This document shows positions 1-10,900 of a DNA stretch of 64,000 nucleotides, piece after piece (within the stretch, counting starts at the first letter, position 1; each line of letters starts with the position of its first letter). The stretch is from VMCP01 sp964415065 (GTDB taxonomy: Bacteria; Bacteroidota; Bacteroidia; NS11-12g; UBA955): assembly GCA_964415065.1 (NCBI GenBank), contig CAYPYX010000001.1, positions 1-64,000 on the forward strand, read 5' to 3'. The position numbers and the translations under genes are program-made. Below the pieces are notes generated by a model, which was not told the DNA's origin, did not search any database, and saw nothing but the letters and a program-made list of their open reading frames with translations.

Positions 1-2583
1 AACGATTAATGCCACCATACGTATTTGAATATTCAGCACTTGCAACCGCAGATAATGGAATTTGACGTAACATACCGCCCATAGCCATATCTCGGAAGGT
101 AATTCTCATATTCAACAACTCGGAAAGATTATTCGTTGTACCTTTTTCCAAACGAATCATTACTGGATAATCATCATTTTCATCCTTGAACTTAGTGGCT
201 TCAGCACCATAAATACTGTTTCTTAACATCATTCCGATTTGTGCAGTGCTTACACCATAGGTATTTGCACGAGTGCGATCAATTCGAATGATAATCTCAG
301 GTTTTGAGCTTACAAAATCACTTNNNNNNNNNNNNNNNNNNNNNNAGCATCGAATTCATCACCGCGAATTTCAATGTTAACAGCTTTACCCACTGGAGGA
401 CCATTTCTCTCTTGCTCAACAACTACCTCAACGCCAGCAAATCCTTTCAAGTTGTCGCGAATTTCATTCAAAATATTACGGGTACTTTTACCATCTCTTT
501 CTGCAAAGTCAACAAACGCAACCGTAATTTTACCTTTATTCGAACTGGTAGTACGATCGCCGCTACTGGGGTCGGTAGCACCTACAGCCACATTGGAAAT
601 AACACTTTCCACCAAGTCGCGATTATTATTTTTGTTCAAAATATCAAAAACGCGAGTTTCAGCGATTTTCACAATGCTATCTGTATGTTTCGCACTCGTA
701 CCTGTTGGCAGCGTCAAATAAACATAGGTAAAGTTTGGATCTGCTTGAGGGAAAAACACTACACCTGGTTTACGTATCGCAGTAATCACAAAACTTAAGA
801 AAAGTAAAATAACCGTTCCAGCCAAAATCATTATGGAGTGCTTACCTTTTAAACTCCAAATAACCAATGCTTTGTATTTGTCTTGTACTTTGGGCCAATG
901 CTTAGTTTGGAAATTGTAAATAACTTTCTTTAACCACAAATGATGCAATACATAAAGTAGTGTAAATAAGAACATCAAATTACCGAATCCAAATGCAATT
1001 ACATAAGAAATCAATGTAATTATTCCCATTATTAAGGTAGTTTTTCTGAAACCCTTATCTTTCATGGGTTCGGGGGATGGACGGTCGTCCTTATTCATGA
1101 AATCCACTGCAAATACCGGATTCATTATATACGCAACCACCAAAGAAGCCAATAACGTGATAATTAATGTAACCGGTAAGAAGAACATGAATTTACCCAC
1201 CACACCTTTCCAAAACGCCAGAGGAACAAATGGAGCGATTGTAGTTAAAGTACCAGAAAATACAGGTACAAACACTTCACCCGCGGCTTTTTTAGCTGCA
1301 ACTTTGATGGGGATATGCTCTTCATGGAAAATACGATGTGTATTTTCTATTACCACAATGGCATCGTCCACCACAATTCCCAATGCTAATAGGAATGAGA
1401 ATAATACGATAAAGTTCAAACTAAACCCTAAAGTAGGCATAATCAAGAATGCTACGAAACAGGAGAGGGGAACAGCAAGACCCACAAAAATGGCATTGGT
1501 TGCACCCATGAAGAACATTAAAATCACGGTTACTAAAATAAATCCAATGATAATGGTATTGATCAAATCGTGCACCGTAACACGAGTTTTAGCACTTTGA
1601 TCACCCGTAAATACCACATTTAAGTTTTTAGGATATTTAGAAGATTTTTGCAAGTCCGAAATTATCGCACGGCAATCGTCTGAAGCCTGAATCAAGTTTT
1701 CACCAGAGCGCTTCACAATATTCATGGTAATTACGTTTTTACCTTCTAATCGAGCATAACTTTCTTTTTCCTTAAATCCATTTACAACGGTAGCGATATC
1801 CTTCAAATAATTGGTTGAACCCGTACTTCCTTTGATAACAATGTTCTCAATTTGTGAAACCGAGGTAAATTCCCCCGAAACACTTAAAGAACGCTGCATG
1901 TTTTCAATGTCGATATTTCCACCTGAAATTCGCATGTTTTCATATTGAATGGCACGCGATACATCATCAATAGTAACACCTGCTGCTACCATTTTAGTGA
2001 TGTTTAAGTTTACTTGGATTTCTCTATCGAGTGCTCCAACTAAATCAACACGCGTAATGGAAGGTAAACTTTCAATTCTATCCTTGGCCATTTCAGCGTA
2101 CTTTTTTAAGTCTTGTAAACTGTAATCTCCGCTGATATTTATATAAAGGATGGGCATATCCGAGAAGTTAACTTCCATAACCGTAGGATCTGTTTTTAGA
2201 TCGTTGGGTAAGTCGGATTTTGCTTTGTCTACTTCATCTTTTACTTTTGACTTAGCTTGTGCCACATCAACATCCGTGTCAAATTCCACCATAATGATGC
2301 TGAAATCCTGAATGGATTGACTTTTAAGTTGTTTTACCCCCGAAATAGATTTGATTTTCTTTTCAATGGGTTTAGTAATCAAATTTTCAATATCCTTGGG
2401 TGATGATCCAGGATAAATAGTTTGAACGTAAATCGTAGGAATAACAATATCAGGGAACTGCTCTTTGGGTAATTTTATGTAAGAAAAAATACCCGCGAGA
2501 CTGATAAATAAAGTTAGAATATAGATACTCGTTTTGTTATCTATACTCCAACTGGTTGGTTTAAATTCTTTGAAATTTTCCAT
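1..2583 (-). CDS. RND efflux pump inner-membrane subunit (HAE1/AcrB family), partial
   Basis: Proton-driven export of drugs or other hydrophobic compounds through a tripartite pump. The start at 2583 is followed by the first membrane segment (about residues 18-36), the periplasmic porter region, then a membrane block. The block contains GIVVDDAIVVIENT (near residue 401-414), whose paired Asp residues form the proton relay in this family. Reading is broken by 22 Ns at 324-345. Left of the gap the protein resumes in another frame (SDFVSSKPEIIIRIDR, later ANTYGVSTAQIG and PLSAVASAEYSNTYGG) and runs off the window edge. The frame change is an assembly effect, not a demonstrated frameshift. It is the last gene of the tetR-tolC-adaptor-RND operon, 26 bp after the adaptor. 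Substrate unknown. Confidence 0.93.
324..345. other. assembly gap (22 N) inside the RND gene
   Basis: A run of 22 unknown bases. The coding frames on its two sides agree only if the true length is 2 modulo 3, so the N count is not the real length. Family comparison suggests that about 25 residues are missing. Confidence 0.95.
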
Positions 2584-2609
2584 AAAGGTTTCGTATCAAA
2601 TTCGCTGTG

Positions 2610-3755
2610 TTATTTAGAAGAAACAGGATTGTTCACTTCAATAGATTGGCCATCAATTAACTCTTGAAAACCATTGGTGATTAATACATCGCCAGCGTTT
2701 AATCCAGATAAAACTTCGGTTTCAGTGCTGTTGTTTTTACCTGTTGTTATTATTCTTTTTTCTGCAACTGATTTGTTGTTTTTAGTCGCTACCAACATAA
2801 CAAAAGATTCACGATCTGTTTTTTGAATTACATTTGAAGGTACTGCAATGGCGTTGTTTTTAGAATAATCTGTGATGCTCAATTTGGCAATCATATTGGG
2901 TTTCACATTTTTAATTCCTCCTAACTTTGTTTCCACTTTGAACGTGCGATTCATAGGATCAATAAAATTAGAAGCAAAACTCAATCGAGCAGAAACCTCT
3001 TCGCCCAAATCAGGGAAAGATACCTTTACTTTGTCGCCAACTGATACTTTTCCAGAATAACCTTCAGATACGTTTGCAACTACTTTCATATCTGACATGT
3101 TCACTACTTTGAAATAAGGCATACCTGGAGCAGCAACTTGACCTACTTTCAAATCAACCGCTTCAATTGTACCATTGATTGGCGATTTGATATTATACAT
3201 GTCGATTGTATTGTTCAAGGTGTTTAGACTTTTTTCTAAGGCTTCTTTCTGATTTTTTGAAGTCAAGTATTGAATTTCAGTTCCGACGCCTTGTTTCCAT
3301 AAACGCTCTTGCTTTTCAAATACAGTTTTTGCAAAACTCACTTGTTGTTCCAACTCCATTTTGCTCTTCAAAAGCTGTGAATTATCCAATTGAGCCAGAA
3401 TCTGCCCTGCACTTACATTTTGACCTACTTCAACATTAACCGTCATAACAGTACCTGGTACTTTAGAAGTTGCGATAGTACTTTTACTCGCATCTACGGT
3501 TCCTTCTAAGATTAATCCACTTTCAAATGTTTTAAGTGTAATGGTATTCGTTTCCACCATTTTAACATTGGTTGCTTGATCCGCACCCAATTTTGACATT
3601 AATTCTTTTTCTTTAACTTGTAGAGCAGAAATTTCTTTTCTAACAGATTCCAATTCGCTTTTCAAAGCTGCTTTGTCATCTTTCTTTTCACCACAAGATC
3701 CCATAAAAATAAGGCTACTTACTACTACAGGGATGATATATTTCGTATTTTTCAT
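2610..3755 (-). CDS. RND periplasmic adaptor (membrane fusion) lipoprotein
   Basis: Links the RND pump to the outer-membrane TolC channel. The N-terminus is a lipoprotein signal with a FMGSC lipobox, so Cys21 is probably lipidated. An early coiled coil (about residues 28-60) precedes the barrel-sandwich (lipoyl-like) half motif with GTVMTVNVEVGQNVSAGQIL. Then come an alpha-hairpin (KSKMELEQQVSFAKTVF onward), the second lipoyl half (SPINGTIEAVDLKVGQVAAPG) and a beta-barrel region. At 381 aa it has the usual length. It sits between tolC (85 bp upstream) and the RND gene (26 bp downstream) on the same strand. The extra N-terminal coiled coil before the lipoyl domain is common in Bacteroidota adaptors. 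Confidence 0.93.
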   Translation of the reverse strand: MKNTKYIIPVVVSSLIFMGSCGEKKDDKAALKSELESVRKEISALQVKEKELMSKLGADQATNVKMVETNTITLKTFESGLILEGTVDASKSTIATSKVPGTVMTVNVEVGQNVSAGQILAQLDNSQLLKSKMELEQQVSFAKTVFEKQERLWKQGVGTEIQYLTSKNQKEALEKSLNTLNNTIDMYNIKSPINGTIEAVDLKVGQVAAPGMPYFKVVNMSDMKVVANVSEGYSGKVSVGDKVKVSFPDLGEEVSARLSFASNFIDPMNRTFKVETKLGGIKNVKPNMIAKLSITDYSKNNAIAVPSNVIQKTDRESFVMLVATKNNKSVAEKRIITTGKNNSTETEVLSGLNAGDVLITNGFQELIDGQSIEVNNPVSSK

Positions 3756-3840
3756 ATTAAATTGTTTCTTTTTTTGTTTTTCGAGGGACAGTTTTAATTC
3801 GGTTCGATTTTTGAACAGTTACTTGTTTTTTTATGGTTAA

Positions 3841-5226
3841 TTAAAACAAAGATTTTCCAATGCTCTTGTTGAATTCAATTTTTGAAATAACCAAATCGTA
3901 CATGGCATTCAAATAATTGATTTGAGCATTTTTCAACTCCGTTTCTGATTGAACAATTTCTAATGAAGATCCAACGCCTTCTTTGTATTTGATGTTCGAT
4001 TTTTCATAAATTTCGCGAGCCAAATCCAAGTTCTCCTTTTGCAGAGATGCTTGTTTTAATCCCAACAAATAAGTAGATCTATTTTTGTTTATTTCGAAGT
4101 TTGCAGCGTTGGAAAAATTAGCTAAATCCAATTTAGCTTTTTCCAGTTTGTAATTCACTTCTCTAATTTTTGAAAAAGTAGACATACCATCAAAAATGGA
4201 AAGTTGAACTTGCAAACCAATTACATCCGATGGTACCCAATTATTGTTTGGAGTTAAATTGCTTTGGAAGAAGTTAAATTCAGGACGTTGAGTCAATTCT
4301 TGATGCTGATAAAACGCAACAAAACGGGGAAGCATTCCCATTTTATAACGCTGTTTATCTAATTCTCCTAAACGAATCGATTGATTGATAATTGCATATT
4401 CAGGACGCGCTTTGTAATCAGAAGATTCTTGAATGTTTTCGACAAAACTGATTGCTTTATCTATACTTTCAATATCATCTGTTAATTCAATTGCTGTATT
4501 CACATCAATTCCCATTTGCAGTTTTAACGCCATAGTTAAAATTTGGATGCCGTCGTTTAATTTTTCTTTTTGAATTTGAAGGTTGTTGTACGAATACTGC
4601 AATCGCTTCACATCTAACGATTCTGCAAATCCTTCTTTATTCAATGCTTTAACGTCGGTTAGCGATTTTTCTAGAATTTTCATGTTAGCATCAATCAAAT
4701 CAATATTCTTACGCGTACTTGCTACCATTAAATACGATTTAACCACATTTAATTGAACATCATAGTCCGTTTTTGCTTCCAGTAATTGGCTCATATTCAT
4801 GAATTCTTTGGTAGCTTTTAAACCCACCAAATACGATCCATCAAAAAGCAATTGATTCACATTAATGTTCGCAGTGGAACCAATTTTCTGTTGAAATTGT
4901 AAGAAAATATATTCAGGTGCTCCAGGTGCGGGATTGAATGAGTTTTTTATCCATTGTCCTGGGATAGTTAAATACTGCTGGTAACCGAAACTCGCACTTA
5001 CCTGAGGTAAACCAATCGCAACGGTTTGTTTAACTGTTTCTTGCGAAATTTTCACATCAATTTTTGCTTTCTTTAGATCTGCATTGTGTGTTAATGCTTG
5101 TTCAACAGCTTGCTTGATGCTCAATTTCATGGCTCCCGATGATGTTTCATTGGAAGCTTGTCCAAATACAGAATTGGAAATTGCTGCAACTGGACCAATC
5201 AATAGAATGATGATATATTTTTTCAT
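3841..5226 (-). CDS. TolC-like outer-membrane efflux protein
   Basis: Outer-membrane channel of the tripartite pump. A 461-aa protein with a signal peptide (MKKYIIILLIGPVAAISNSVFG) and two OEP repeats made of long helices with short strand segments. Examples are the stretch from MKLSIKQAVEQALTHNADLKKAK and the second half ending LEIVQSETELKNAQINYLNA. Its ATG overlaps the tetR stop by 4 bases (ATGA), so translation is probably coupled to the regulator. Together with the adaptor and RND genes this makes a complete export system. Confidence 0.92.
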   Translation of the reverse strand: MKKYIIILLIGPVAAISNSVFGQASNETSSGAMKLSIKQAVEQALTHNADLKKAKIDVKISQETVKQTVAIGLPQVSASFGYQQYLTIPGQWIKNSFNPAPGAPEYIFLQFQQKIGSTANINVNQLLFDGSYLVGLKATKEFMNMSQLLEAKTDYDVQLNVVKSYLMVASTRKNIDLIDANMKILEKSLTDVKALNKEGFAESLDVKRLQYSYNNLQIQKEKLNDGIQILTMALKLQMGIDVNTAIELTDDIESIDKAISFVENIQESSDYKARPEYAIINQSIRLGELDKQRYKMGMLPRFVAFYQHQELTQRPEFNFFQSNLTPNNNWVPSDVIGLQVQLSIFDGMSTFSKIREVNYKLEKAKLDLANFSNAANFEINKNRSTYLLGLKQASLQKENLDLAREIYEKSNIKYKEGVGSSLEIVQSETELKNAQINYLNAMYDLVISKIEFNKSIGKSLF

Positions 5227-5888
5227 GAGTTTAATTCGTTAATTCTTTCTTCTGTTGTTTTTATTTGAGGTAATTTATTTTGTTCGTAATTACTAAACAC
5301 AGATTCCAATTCTTTTAATCCGTTTAAAGTGGAAATTCCTCTAATATGGTATTCCATTAATTGAAATAACAATTGTGGATTATAATCATCATCCGTTTTT
5401 TGGGAAATTTGTTCTGTGTAAGAGTATATTAACAAAGCGAATGACCTAGAAATCATTTTTTTATCAAATTCCATACGATAAATTCCCTGATCTCTTCCTT
5501 TATCGATATTACCAGACAAGCGCTGAATAATGCTCTTTTCACGCATTTCAACCATTTCCTGATATATTTCGGGATGATATTTCTTTAAGTCCTGAATAAC
5601 GCTGTGTCGTACTTGCGACAATTGTTGAACGGCGAAATTGGTCATCGCTAACAATTCATGAATGGGGTGGGAGTTGGTTTTTGAGAAATCTTCCAAAGAA
5701 GATTCAATTTGCATGAAATGATCTAATACTGCTGCTCTAACCAAATCCGACTTGTCGTTAAAACATTTGTACAATGTTTTTTTGGAAATTTTTAATGCTT
5801 TAGAAACATCATCCATGGAGACGTTTTTAATCCCCAATCGAAAAAATAAAGACTTAGATACCAGGTGAATCTTTGCCAGCCGTTCCAT
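5223..5888 (-). CDS. TetR/AcrR family transcriptional regulator
   Basis: Probable local repressor of the efflux operon, of which it is the first gene. The N-terminal helix-turn-helix is visible (NVSMDDVSKALKISKKTLYK), followed by an all-helical ligand/dimer domain. An upstream in-frame TTG at 5900 is possible but lies within the putative promoter box TAACTTTG (5898-5905). I therefore choose the ATG at 5888 (MERLAKIHLVSK), giving 221 aa. A 14-bp-arm inverted repeat lies just upstream at 5916-5953 and overlaps the expected -33 region, as an autoregulatory operator would. The gene ends overlapping tolC by 4 bases. The ligand cannot be told from sequence. Confidence 0.9.
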   Translation of the reverse strand: MERLAKIHLVSKSLFFRLGIKNVSMDDVSKALKISKKTLYKCFNDKSDLVRAAVLDHFMQIESSLEDFSKTNSHPIHELLAMTNFAVQQLSQVRHSVIQDLKKYHPEIYQEMVEMREKSIIQRLSGNIDKGRDQGIYRMEFDKKMISRSFALLIYSYTEQISQKTDDDYNPQLLFQLMEYHIRGISTLNGLKELESVFSNYEQNKLPQIKTTEERINELNS

Positions 5889-5897
5889 AAAACGGGG

Positions 5898-5905
5898 CAA
5901 AGTTA
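5898..5905 (-). promoter_or_regulatory. -7 box TAACTTTG of the tetR efflux operon
   Basis: Matches the Bacteroidota TAnnTTTG element and lies 9 bases before the chosen tetR ATG. The -33 region falls inside the adjacent inverted repeat. Confidence 0.6.
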
Positions 5906-5915
5906 ATTCTTTTTT

Positions 5916-5953
5916 ACAATGGAAACTTTAATTCGATAAAAAGTTTCCATTGT
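5916..5953. promoter_or_regulatory. 14-bp perfect inverted repeat, candidate TetR operator
   Basis: The arms ACAATGGAAACTTT (5916-5929) and AAAGTTTCCATTGT (5940-5953) are perfectly complementary around a 10-base spacer. The repeat sits between sppA and tetR, immediately upstream of the tetR -7 box. It could instead be an sppA transcript terminator, but on the minus strand it is followed by an A-run rather than a T-run, so the operator reading is preferred. Confidence 0.6.
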
Positions 5954-5972
5954 GAAATGTGATTATCGATAA

Positions 5973-7733
5973 TTAGTGAATTTCTATCGACCAAGGCAGT
6001 CTGCATTGAATACCTTGGTTGGACTTAATGGAGCGTAACTCTTTGATAGTTAATTTGTCTACCCCAAGTGAATACAAATATTCGTTCATCGAACTTTCTA
6101 CACCCATTTCTTCATTTAACCATTCCTCAAAAAGAGGTTTTTGTTGAGGGTAATTATCAATTCGAAACTCTTTAATCTTAGCCATTTTTGATGCGGATTG
6201 AACTGCTCGTTCTAAATCTCCAAATTCATCGATTAAACCTATTTCTTTAGCTCGAATTCCAGAATAAACACGACCCTGTGCAAGGTTATGAACACTGTCT
6301 TTGGGTATTTTTCTGCCTTTGGCAACTATTTCAATAAAATCAGTATAGACTTGATCAATAGAAGCTTGAATTTTCATAGATTGTGCAGGATTCAAGGGTT
6401 GGTCAGGCCTCCACAAATTCGATTCTTTTCCTGTTTGAACGGTTTCATATTTCAATCCTAATTTATGGGTATACATATTCTGTACATTAGGGATTAAAGC
6501 GAAAACTCCAATGGATCCTGTAATTGAATTCGGTTGTGCAAAAATACTATCCCCTAAACACGCAATATAATATCCCCCAGAAGCAGCAACATTTGAAAAT
6601 GAAACTACAACTGGTTTGACCTTCTTCAGCAATTCAATTTCTCTGGCAATAACATCGGAAGCAAAAGAACTTCCACCGGGACTATTTACACGTAAAACAA
6701 CAGCTTTGATGTTTTTGTCTTCTTTGATTTTACGTATTTCCTTTATAAAAGAGGAACTTCCAATTTGACCCACTTCGCCTTCACCTGAAACAATTTCTCC
6801 ATCAGCGTAAAGTACCGCAATTCGATTTTCTGAATAACTATATTCTGATTCAACTTTTAAATACTTTTTTAAAGAAACCATTGTGTTTCCTGGGACTTTG
6901 TTTTGAATTTCTGATTCCACTTCATCCGCATATTTCAAAGCATCAACTAATCCAAAGGATTCCGCTTGTTTGGGAAGAAATGCCGATCCTTCATTAGATA
7001 CTTTGTTCAAAAAGTCTACACTTAAAAGTTTGTTATTCGTTTTTCTAGTATTAGAAATCTGTTCAATTTGGTATTGGTACAAATCATTCAAATATTGTTG
7101 AATTTGACTTCTATTCGCATCCGACAATTTATCTTCAGTGTACGGTTCTACGGCACCTTTGAATTTTCCTACCTTAAAAACTTGAAACTCAACACCCAGT
7201 TTTTCCATTAGTCCCTTGAAAAATACAATTTCCGATGAAAAACCATCAAATTCTAATATACCCTTGGGATTTAAATATACTTTGTCTGCTGCGGTAGCAA
7301 TGAAATAACCTTGTTCTGAATAATTTTCAGAATATGCTAAAATCCATTTTTTTGACTTCTTAAATTCCAATAGTGCATTACGAATTTCTTGTGAATGAGA
7401 AATTCCTCCGTAATAAGAGCCCGCATCGAGGTATATTCCTTTGATTTTAGGGTTTGTAGCTGCTGATTTTATGGCTTCTTTAAGCTGATTTAATCCTAGG
7501 TTTAGTGTATTTCCAGAAATTTGAGCCAACAATTCTCTTGCAGGGTCATCATTGGAAAGTTCTGAAAGCTCTGAAGGTAATTCTATTTTAAGAACGGATT
7601 TTTCAGCGATTTCTGGGGATTCTTGTTCATAATCCATCGAAGAAACTGCGATTAAAATAATAATCAATAAGCCTCCTAATGCTACAAAAAAACCAAACAA
7701 AAACGTGAGGAAGTATTTGATAAATGTTTTCAT
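5973..7733 (-). CDS. sppA: signal peptide peptidase SppA, 67K type
   Basis: Membrane-anchored S49 serine protease that degrades cleaved signal peptides. A longer reading from 7766 is possible, but the promoter box TATATTTG (7741-7748) lies inside it. The ATG at 7733 is therefore preferred, giving 586 aa and MKTFIKYFLTFLFGFF, followed directly by one N-terminal membrane segment. Two tandem S49 domains are present. The family's Lys/Ser dyad is recognisable as Lys in VGKFKGAVEPY (about residue 191) and Ser in NVAASGGYYIA (about residue 384), preceded by the oxyanion segment NSPGGSSFAS. It stands alone, divergent from the coiled-coil gene at 7924. Confidence 0.93.
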   Translation of the reverse strand: MKTFIKYFLTFLFGFFVALGGLLIIILIAVSSMDYEQESPEIAEKSVLKIELPSELSELSNDDPARELLAQISGNTLNLGLNQLKEAIKSAATNPKIKGIYLDAGSYYGGISHSQEIRNALLEFKKSKKWILAYSENYSEQGYFIATAADKVYLNPKGILEFDGFSSEIVFFKGLMEKLGVEFQVFKVGKFKGAVEPYTEDKLSDANRSQIQQYLNDLYQYQIEQISNTRKTNNKLLSVDFLNKVSNEGSAFLPKQAESFGLVDALKYADEVESEIQNKVPGNTMVSLKKYLKVESEYSYSENRIAVLYADGEIVSGEGEVGQIGSSSFIKEIRKIKEDKNIKAVVLRVNSPGGSSFASDVIAREIELLKKVKPVVVSFSNVAASGGYYIACLGDSIFAQPNSITGSIGVFALIPNVQNMYTHKLGLKYETVQTGKESNLWRPDQPLNPAQSMKIQASIDQVYTDFIEIVAKGRKIPKDSVHNLAQGRVYSGIRAKEIGLIDEFGDLERAVQSASKMAKIKEFRIDNYPQQKPLFEEWLNEEMGVESSMNEYLYSLGVDKLTIKELRSIKSNQGIQCRLPWSIEIH

Positions 7734-7740
7734 TGAAATA

Positions 7741-7770
7741 CAAATATAAACGTAAAAGCCGCGCACAAAA
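7741..7770 (-). promoter_or_regulatory. sppA promoter (TTTTG-N17-TATATTTG)
   Basis: Both Bacteroidota elements are present: TTTTG (7766-7770) and TATATTTG (7741-7748), 17 bases apart. The sppA ATG follows 7 bases after the -7 box, so the transcript is likely leaderless or nearly so. Confidence 0.7.
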
Positions 7771-7870
7771 GGGAATTAATCTAGATTCAGCAATGCAAAT
7801 AGTTGCTAATTCGTTCAAAGATCATTTCTATCCGATGATTGCTGCATAGAAAAGAAAAAATGGAATTGTT

Positions 7871-7900
7871 TTTGCTAACCTCAATTCTGTATTATTTTTG
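7871..7900 (+). promoter_or_regulatory. promoter of the coiled-coil gene (TTTG-N18-TATTTTTG)
   Basis: TTTG at 7871-7874 and TATTTTTG at 7893-7900 with an 18-base spacer. The first ATG follows 23 bases later. Confidence 0.6.
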
Positions 7901-7923
7901 AAACGTGTTGAAAATCAGCACTC

Positions 7924-10900
7924 ATGTTAACAACAATTAGAAACCCCATGAAATTAAATTTAAAAACTTTTAAATGCAATTCAATTCCACAAGCACTAAA
8001 AGTGTTTGGATTACTATTTATTCTATTGTTATCTTCAAAAGCACAGGCTCAACATCCGTTGGGATTAATGGTAGGTGATTACAACAGTCCGTATTCCTAT
8101 TCATTAAATCCAGCATTGGCTAGAACCAATCCAGGCAATAGAGCCTACGTAAATTGGTGGGGTGCAAGTTTGAACTTAGAAAATAACTTCATGAAATACA
8201 ATGCACCTATTCGTTTAGGAGCATGGATTCGAGAAGATTACCCAGCAGAATACACCAATATTAATGGATCACTCGCTTTTCAACAGGATTGGTTACCGGT
8301 AGATAAAACCGTTCAAGACTGGAAGTTGAACTATTTAAATGAAGTATACAGTCCATCGTTTTTCTTCCCCATTGAGGATATTGGAGCGTTTGGCTTTGGT
8401 GTGAAATCTGTAAGTGGGTTTTCAATTAATGGGCTTAATCCCCAATTCGGAAGTGTAGTTAGATATGGTATGCCAGAAATTGAAAATCAAATAGGTAATA
8501 CCATTAATCAATCTGAGTTCTCCATCAACACAGAAAAGTATCAAGAATGGTTTTTCACGTTTGCTGGGTATGACAACCCTTCAAAAATTCACTCCTGGAG
8601 ATGGGGTGTTACGGCAAAAATGCTTTTGGGTATGGGTATAGCACATTTAGGTAGCGATAATTTATCTTTTGATATTGTAGATGATAAGACTATTAATATC
8701 AATCAGTTAAATTCACGATTGTATTATTCCGCGGGATCAATGCGCACCATGCAACACCCCTTCGGTTTGAAATTTGATTGGGTAGAAGGTGTTGGATTAG
8801 GAACAGATTTGGGTGTTATGTATGAACATCGTCCAAACGCACTAAAATACAAAGGATTTGACTGGTGTGAATCTGAAAAAAGTTTGGCATACTCGTGGAA
8901 GTTCGGCATGTCTATAACCGATTTAGGATTCATTTCTTATTGGGGAAATTCTAGCAACATTACATCATTAGGTAATCAAAATTGGACTATAGATAGAAAT
9001 ATCATCCAAAACGGACAATACACCACAGGCGATGAAAAATTGCAAGATTTATCACAACGATTATTTGAAGACTTAGGAGCGGACCAAAACTCAGAGTTTC
9101 TAAGTTATTCTCCAGCAGCATTAAACATTCAATACGATAAAGCTATAAATCAAAATCTGCACTTGGGAGCATATTGGACACAAAGCTTGAAAGGGAAAAA
9201 TTCAGTGGGATTAAGACGCGCTTCTTATTTAAGTATCGTACCTCGCTGGCAGTCAGAGCGTGTTGAAATTGGATTGCCGTTAACACTAGCTAATGATTAT
9301 ACTGCTCAACACGTTGGAATTTACGCACGATTCGGTCCTTTTATTGCAGGTACTGACAACCTTGATGGATTAGGTAAATTTTTAGCGAATGATAATTATT
9401 CCGGGGGAAGCTTTTATTTTGGATTCCGTTCTAAAATTGGTGGATGCGATCGCCCGAGAAATAAAAGGTATTCAGTAATCCAACACGAAACTTTTAGAGA
9501 TACCCAAATTAAACGAGATACAGTTGTAGTGAATAAAACTATTACCGACACAATTGTTAAAACCGAGCGTAAAACGCAAACCATTACCAAACAAGTTATA
9601 GATACCATTTATCAAACCAATAAATCTACGGTAACTGTACCTGGAAAAAACAATGCTCAAATTGAGTTAGTTAAAGCTAAAGAGGATCTTCAAAAATCCC
9701 AAGCTGATCTAGGAAAAGTTAAAGCGGATTTGAATAACGCACAAATTGATTTACAAAAATCTCAAGCTGACTTAGGTAAGGTAAAGGCAGATCTTTCAAA
9801 TACCCAAAATGAATTGGGAAAGGTGAGAGCCGATTTAGCGAATTCGAATGCTGAAAATATCAAGAATAAAGCAGAAATCAGTGTTTTAAAAGACCAAAAT
9901 AATGCAAAAGATGCGGAGATAGCTCGAGTAAAAGCTGATTTACTGAACTATACTAAAAAATGCGATGACGATAAAAAAGCATTGCAAGATTATTTAGATA
10001 AGATTCAATTGGAATTGGCAAAAGAAAAGCAAGAAAAAGCCAAAATTGCCGCTGAAAACGATGTGCTCAAAAATCAGGTGAATCGCCTAAGTGCTGCAAC
10101 TGTAGGTTTGAGTTGCGAGAAACAACTAAAGTCAATGGATTCGGCATTGGTAATTGAAAAAACAAAAAATAGTAATGCTCAAATTGAAATCGTAGGCTTA
10201 AAGAATAAAACATCTCAGCAGGAATCTGAATTGAATCGTCTAAAATCGCAAATAGATGCATTAACAAAGGAAAAAGCACTTTTAAATGATCGAATTGCAT
10301 TATTAGAAACACAAAAGAAATTGTGTCAAAATGAATTAGACAAAATCAAGACAACTACACAATCACAAATCGAATTAGTCAATCAGAACAACGATTTAAA
10401 GATTAAGCTCGCCAATGCTGAAAAACAATTAGCCGCTATTGCATTAGAGAAGGATAATTGTAATAAGCAACTAGCTGTAATTGCATTAGAGAAAGAGAAT
10501 TGTAATAAGCAATTAGCTGCAATTGTGTTAGATAAAGAAAATTTGAACAAACAATTAGCTGCAATTGCATTAGAGAAGGATAATTGTAACAAGCAATTAG
10601 CACAAGTAAAATCTCAATTGGAAATTTGTTCAAAAAACAGTGGTGGAACTTCGTTGGATGCTGAAAACTGTAAGAAACAATTAGCAGCACTTCAAACCGA
10701 GAAAACATCCCTCGAAACGAAAAATGCTCAACTTGCTACACAAGTTTCAACATTAACCGCTCAGAATGCTGCTTTGACTGCCGATAAAAAGGCATGTGAA
10801 GAAAAATTAGCTAAAACTTCGAGCAGTATTTCCGTATCAGAAGATTGCACACCATATAAAAATAAAGTAAAAGAATTGGAATTAAAGACTGCTGAATTGG

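Noticed and set aside
310..324. Apparent stop codon of the RND gene at 310
   Set aside because: It arises only from reading through the N run in the wrong frame; the true protein continues to the window edge.
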